This document shows, one piece after another, positions 59,831 through 64,000 of a stretch of DNA of 64,000 nucleotides (positions are counted from its first letter, which is position 1; every line of letters begins with the position of its first letter). The position numbers and the translations under genes were made by a program. Under the pieces are notes generated by a model. The model saw only the letters and a list, made by a program, of their open reading frames with translations, made no database searches and was not told the DNA's origin. The stretch is taken from NCBI GenBank assembly GCA_026419785.1, contig JAODTK010002765.1, forward strand, positions 409,501 to 473,500, read 5' to 3'. This DNA is from Sclerodactyla briareus. Taxonomy: Eukaryota; Echinodermata; Holothuroidea; Dendrochirotida; Sclerodactylidae.

Positions 59831-62550
59831 GATAATCCCAATGATCCCGGAGATGATTCCAAGGATCCCTAAATGAACCCCAAGATTCAAAGAAGACCTC
59901 CAGGAATCTGCAGACGAGGCTAAATATCCGGAGAAATCCAGATCCTGTAAACAGATAAGATTCATGTTATCAATATACGTGACCTCCAATTATAATAATA
60001 TAAACCGTCCTGGTAAAGCGGATCTGTAATGGGCCCAATGGTCCAATTGCGCCTAAGAACAAATCAAGACACAAAGATGTATATAGTAATTTGTCATTTT
60101 GTAACAATACCAAATTTTATAACAATTGGATGCCTGAAGTTTGGACTAACGATCAGTACAATCGAGCACTTTCTACCGATATTTGGTGCAGCTAATCCCA
60201 CTTATTTGATGTTGAACAATGTGTTCAAAGTTATTTTTCTAGGATTTGACACCCATGGCCATAGACTGCATGTTCCTGAACAATTGAAACTTTTCTCCCC
60301 TTTTTTTTTGGCAACTTTCATTCCTAATTTGTACTCAACGTGTTTGTTTTTCTAGATATCATAATCGTGCATTTTTCCCGTAACTTGACTGTGAATTGGT
60401 TAAAAAAAATGCGGTTCGTTCTTTTCATACCCCTATAACATATTTGCCCGATTGATTCTAATATGTGCGTTCCCTGAATGCCGTGGAATCTTACCTCTCG
60501 ACCGCGAATTCCCCCCCCCCCCCCCCCCTCCACTAACTGATGGAATTCGATCTTGGGTTGCCAGACTGACCTAAGTCCACTAATCCATCACTTGCTGGAG
60601 GAGTCCGGTGGACACCAGATGAACATTCCAAGGTCATTGAATTGTCCTTCTGTGAGAACTCGTTGAAGTACAATGGCAACGAAATTAATTTTCGTCAAAA
60701 TTCATTGACTGTTTCTGTACGATACATTGATGCATCAACCAAAAAGCATTTGATTTATGTGTGTACTACGTTTTTATTGGCCAAGTAGTTTATAAATAAT
60801 GCATTGGCCAGAACACCGCATATGAAATACCGGTAACCTAGAAAACATCAAGGTATCAGGCAGCGCGTTTCTTACATTCCACGCGCTAACACGCGTCACG
60901 CCAAAACCTGGCTTCAGAGAAACAGACACGTGAGTGTGCGTTGTTTAGTACAGATTTTCCGTCGTAGAAACTTTAGACGTGCGCGCAAAAATCGGGAGAC
61001 GCGTAATCTTCGCGTCAGTGCTTGATTCATGCATGCTATGTTAAACAATATGTTGGACGCGGTATGTTGGATACGAACAGTTCATGGCGCAATCTAGCAA
61101 GAATGTCCAGGGGCGCTGTTCCCCGCAGGGACACCGGACGCGTCCCTCACCAAAAACGCCAGAGGTGGGGACATGGTATACCGTCTTTTGAGTGACTATC
61201 CGTGACTATCGCGATACCCTGCTATTAGGCGTTATCAAAATAAGCACCACCACAAATTATTGAGGGAATGCAGAAGATGAGGACAAGTTACAATTACGAT
61301 GCGGGATGTTGGATTGCGTTCAAGAGCTCGAGAAATCTTCCAATCATTCTGGCAAAGTCGAAGAACTTTGCTCAAACTTGCCTTCAGAAGAACAAAACAA
61401 TCCCATACCTCACTGAAACCAAGTTGCCCAACAAAATGGCTGACCCATGCGCCTGCGGTCATATTAGTATTAAGCAATCACACAGCAGCGATTAACTGCG
61501 CTATATAGTCAGGGAATATTAGCCGAAATTTAGCTAATCCAGGAATAAATTCCTTACCAAAATGTTTCTCCTCCAATGTGTCAGTGAAGGTGTCTAGTTG
61601 TCTACTAACATTTATGTTAAGAAGTTTCACCTCAACTCCCCTAGGACAACACTTACAGATGCTGACCATTAACAGCTGCTGACATTTGAGGTGCCTAAAA
61701 CGGCGTACGGCAAGGGTCGCATATATGCCCTTCTGTGTCATTGCATCATCCGTTTGTCAGGTTTTAGCAGATTATGATGTGATTGTAAAAAGCTGTACAC
61801 CACAGCCAGGGCACAGACCAAACTGGGGGAATCCCCCATGCGTTAATTTTGGATAATTTTGGATTTTTGGATACCCTGGCTAGAACCCTGGTCATTATGA
61901 TTATCGTCATTGTTATTATTGTTATTGTCATTTTTATTTTGGTTTGGTTGTTGTTGTGGTGGTAGTTGTGTGTGTCACGCTTTCAGGTCGCAGGTCAAAG
62001 GTAATCTTAGGTAAGCAGAGGTCAAAATCTGAAATCTTGTTGACACGATAAAACCATGCGGAATGTCTGGTCCGGTCGAGTTTTTCTTCTTGGGGAGCAC
62101 ATTCATATGCCCCCCCCCCTCCTGGTGTAGACTGCATGGAGGTCTTATTCTTAGAATGCAGACAGGGTAACCCATCCATCGTTGCACTCTGTCCAGAATT
62201 TCCCATATTCTCTGCCAAATTCCGTTTCCGATGATTTTTGTGTTACATTCTCGTTCTGCCCCCTCGTCCCACCTCGTATATGCAAAGTGTTCTACTGAAG
62301 AAAAAAATTGCTGCGTCAATTTTATCCTATCATGCAGTAGAAATATCGAGCAGAGAACCTATTCATGATGTTGCACTCTGTCAGAATTTCAACTGAACGG
62401 AAATTTAGCGCCTTTGTTCAAGGTTATTTCAGTGGGGCACCCTGTTCTGCTCGAACAGTAGAATCATGGAGAATTATAGCGAATTGGGCCAGTTCTCCAA
62501 GAGTATATACGTATAACTTCCAGTCGTCTTCAAGGGCGGGTAAAATGGGC
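59831..62550. other. Intergenic; no confirmed gene
   Basis: A minus-strand open frame at 61,741-61,478 (GVEVKLLNINVSRQLDTFTD; FGKEFIPGLAKFRLIF) is protein-like but unsupported. An 18-C run is at 60,511-60,528. A fragment of the dispersed repeat family of 22 and 28 kb lies reversed at about 61,985-62,100. Confidence 0.35.
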
Positions 62551-62559
62551 TTCAACTCA

Positions 62560-62705
62560 CCCAGTTTTTGAGCAGACGAAGAAGGCATTTAGTGCAAGCA
62601 ATATTTGTCTTCGAATGACAGCCTGGGAAAACGCATTTGTAGCACTTGATTTCAGACTCCTGATGAAGTGTGCCCTCGGGATCTTCGGGCATGCACCCGA
62701 TTCGA
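62560..62705 (-). mobile_element. Cysteine-rich fragment, possibly the C-terminal zinc domain of a piggyBac-like transposase
   Basis: The minus strand reads GCMPEDPEGTLHQESEIK, then CYKCVFPGCHSKTNIACTKC, ending in a short leucine-rich tail and a stop. C-x2-C … T-x3-C-x2-C with a basic K-S/R-K-T stretch is the arrangement of piggyBac C-terminal zinc domains (recalled). The spacing is only approximate, and no catalytic core is present nearby. Confidence 0.3.
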
Positions 62706-63223
62706 AACTGGCTCTATACACTATGGCTCGGACTGTCGGATAGGCTCGAACGTGGGTCGTCGCCACATGACTGGGGCCTATTAATTCGCCCCAGTTTTAC
62801 TTACACGTTGGAAAAGGAGAAAACTTAGAACCGAGGCGTGATACATGTAATCAGCTGCATACTTCCTGCTAATGATACCTGACTGGAAAAATCATAGTGG
62901 TTGCGCGTGGCTAGGTTTATGATGGTAATTTGGTAAGAATTCGCGAAAATGCTGGCATGGTTAGAGAACTGTAGTTTTTTATTCAGCATTTAATCACCGG
63001 CAGGATCTTATTGATGACACTTGCTTTGTCGTACTGCTATATTATCATTAATATGCTGGTATTGTTTAGGCTCCTATTACTCTGTGATTGACTTTCGTGG
63101 GTTTTAGGTACATTCTGATAGCTTAGTTCATGAAGACCCCCGACGTTGAAAACGAGGGTTGAAGCAACCTCTTGTAGTATGACCGATAGAGATGTTCAAA
63201 GAATGCTTTTAAACTGCATTGAA

Positions 63224-63235
63224 GGGGGGGGGGGG
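63224..63235 (+). repeat. Run of 12 G
   Basis: One of at least nine mononucleotide G/C runs of 11 or more in the window. Confidence 0.9.
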
Positions 63236-63713
63236 TCTTCAGATTCTGACACAGGGACTTATGATAAGACAACCGACCATCGACCAACTAATACCCTCCA
63301 CCCTCCAGGTTTCTCGACGAGAGGGGGGGGGTATAAACACTCTCACACCAAGATATGCAGTTCATCCCCGACCCTCTACACCATAAATGTTTTTCTCCTC
63401 ACTTCTAGTTTTTGTTTGGTCGTGTTCCCCACTTGACTGCGTACTTTAATATTAGTTGTGTGTGTTGGAGGGGTTACTTCACGAATGGCTAGCTACCTTG
63501 GATTATGGGTTGTCACTTGCAATTACAATTATTTATATGGTTCGATCGTCGGTGCCAGGGCTAGTGGGCTTCACTGGCCGTATAATAACCTATGAGCACC
63601 AAGGATGGAGTCTTCAATAAGTCACTACATGGGAAGAACCAAACCGTTGTCAGAGAATAAGACGAGCAGCAATAAACTCGTTCAGGCACGCAACTAACGT
63701 CTGTGTTACTCGA

Positions 63714-63870
63714 GCAAAAGAATGTCCTGCCGCGTAAAAGTTCAATGTAAAATTCGTACAGGAAAAAAAATGTTTGACGACTGCCCGTCACGGAAATATC
63801 AGTCTTGCATAAAATTGTCCATATGTCGTAGACGCCGTGAGGATCTTGTTCTCTCCAAGTTATCACGTAG
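63714..63870 (+). CDS. Possible exon: second zinc finger of a nuclear-receptor DNA-binding domain
   Basis: After an acceptor-like site (ttactcgag) the plus strand reads KRMSCRVKVQCKIRTGKKMF and then DDCPSRKYQSCIKLSI. The C-x5-C pair, the basic stretch, and the CPS.(R)KYQSCIKL end resemble the second zinc finger of nuclear receptors, whose usual form is C-x5-C-x9-C-x2-C followed by R..KC...GM. One cysteine of the second pair is not present and the loop is two residues longer, so if real it is degenerate or contains a small sequence error. The first finger was not found in the preceding bases. The window ends shortly after. Confidence 0.3.
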
Positions 63871-64000
63871 TTCCAGCACAAATTTTTTGAATAAATGTTG
63901 TCACACAATCAGTCAATGGGGGTGTTTGATATCAGGACAAGCCATACCCATAATGCAATGCGCGACCCTTTAGTTGCGATAAGGTCCATGTCCACCCTAT

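Noticed and set aside
61235-61508. Overlapping open frames on both strands (about 75-80 codons)
   Set aside because: Neither strand has splice signals or a recognisable motif; mutual openness points to chance.

Overview
This window reads as nuclear DNA of a repeat-rich metazoan. No open frame exceeds 188 codons, coding stretches are short and bounded by GT-AG splice signals, and there are metazoan-type LINE, SINE, hAT, EnSpm/CACTA-like, Ty3/gypsy and Harbinger-type MITE remnants, microsatellites and long satellite arrays. Bacterial features (operons, ribosome binding sites, CRISPR) are absent. The SINE body and the GACCTTGAAGGTCA-rich dispersed repeats look like those of marine invertebrates, possibly an echinoderm; that is an impression, not a measurement.

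Layout. 0-8 kb: an unidentified 102-codon exon (minus, 824-1129); a degenerate Ty3/gypsy pol on the minus strand (about 2,400-5,035) cut by a foreign segment; and tandem units of about 0.81 kb (5.0-7.0 kb), one holding an open exon whose copy next door is broken. 7.3-8.0 kb is a GC-rich island. 9-17.2 kb: transposon debris including a C2H2 zinc-finger exon with a good donor, a Tnp2-like EnSpm transposase, an hAT transposase piece, and tandem duplications, one a nearly identical 595-bp pair. 17.2-22 kb: a dimeric satellite of about 192 bp (two related halves of about 96 bp), roughly two dozen units. 22-31 kb: dispersed repeats, then a mosaic in which the same satellite alternates with a module carrying a 21-bp minisatellite. 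31-36 kb: a tRNA-derived SINE, short tandem repeats and a complete 390-bp MITE with TAA target duplications.

36.7-47.5 kb holds the best gene: at least seven minus-strand exons, ending in a stop at 36,687. Splice phases agree across most joins, but several exons carry single-base frame breaks, so it is either a real gene seen through indel errors or a young pseudogene. I do not recognise the protein. A truncated CR1/L2-type LINE sits in one intron. 47.5-64 kb is mostly intergenic: an hAT-type non-autonomous element (about 49.5-50.6 kb), an hAT transposase tail (51.2-52.0 kb), microsatellites, a 19-bp minisatellite, a low-complexity block open on both strands (59.35-59.83 kb), a possible piggyBac-like cysteine-rich end and, at the right edge, a possible half of a nuclear-receptor DNA-binding domain.

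The genes do not form a pathway. No previously undescribed enzymatic system is evident. The strongest leads are the seven-exon unknown gene, the phase-0 exon at 824-1129, the modular 0.81-kb unit, and the satellite/minisatellite mosaic.
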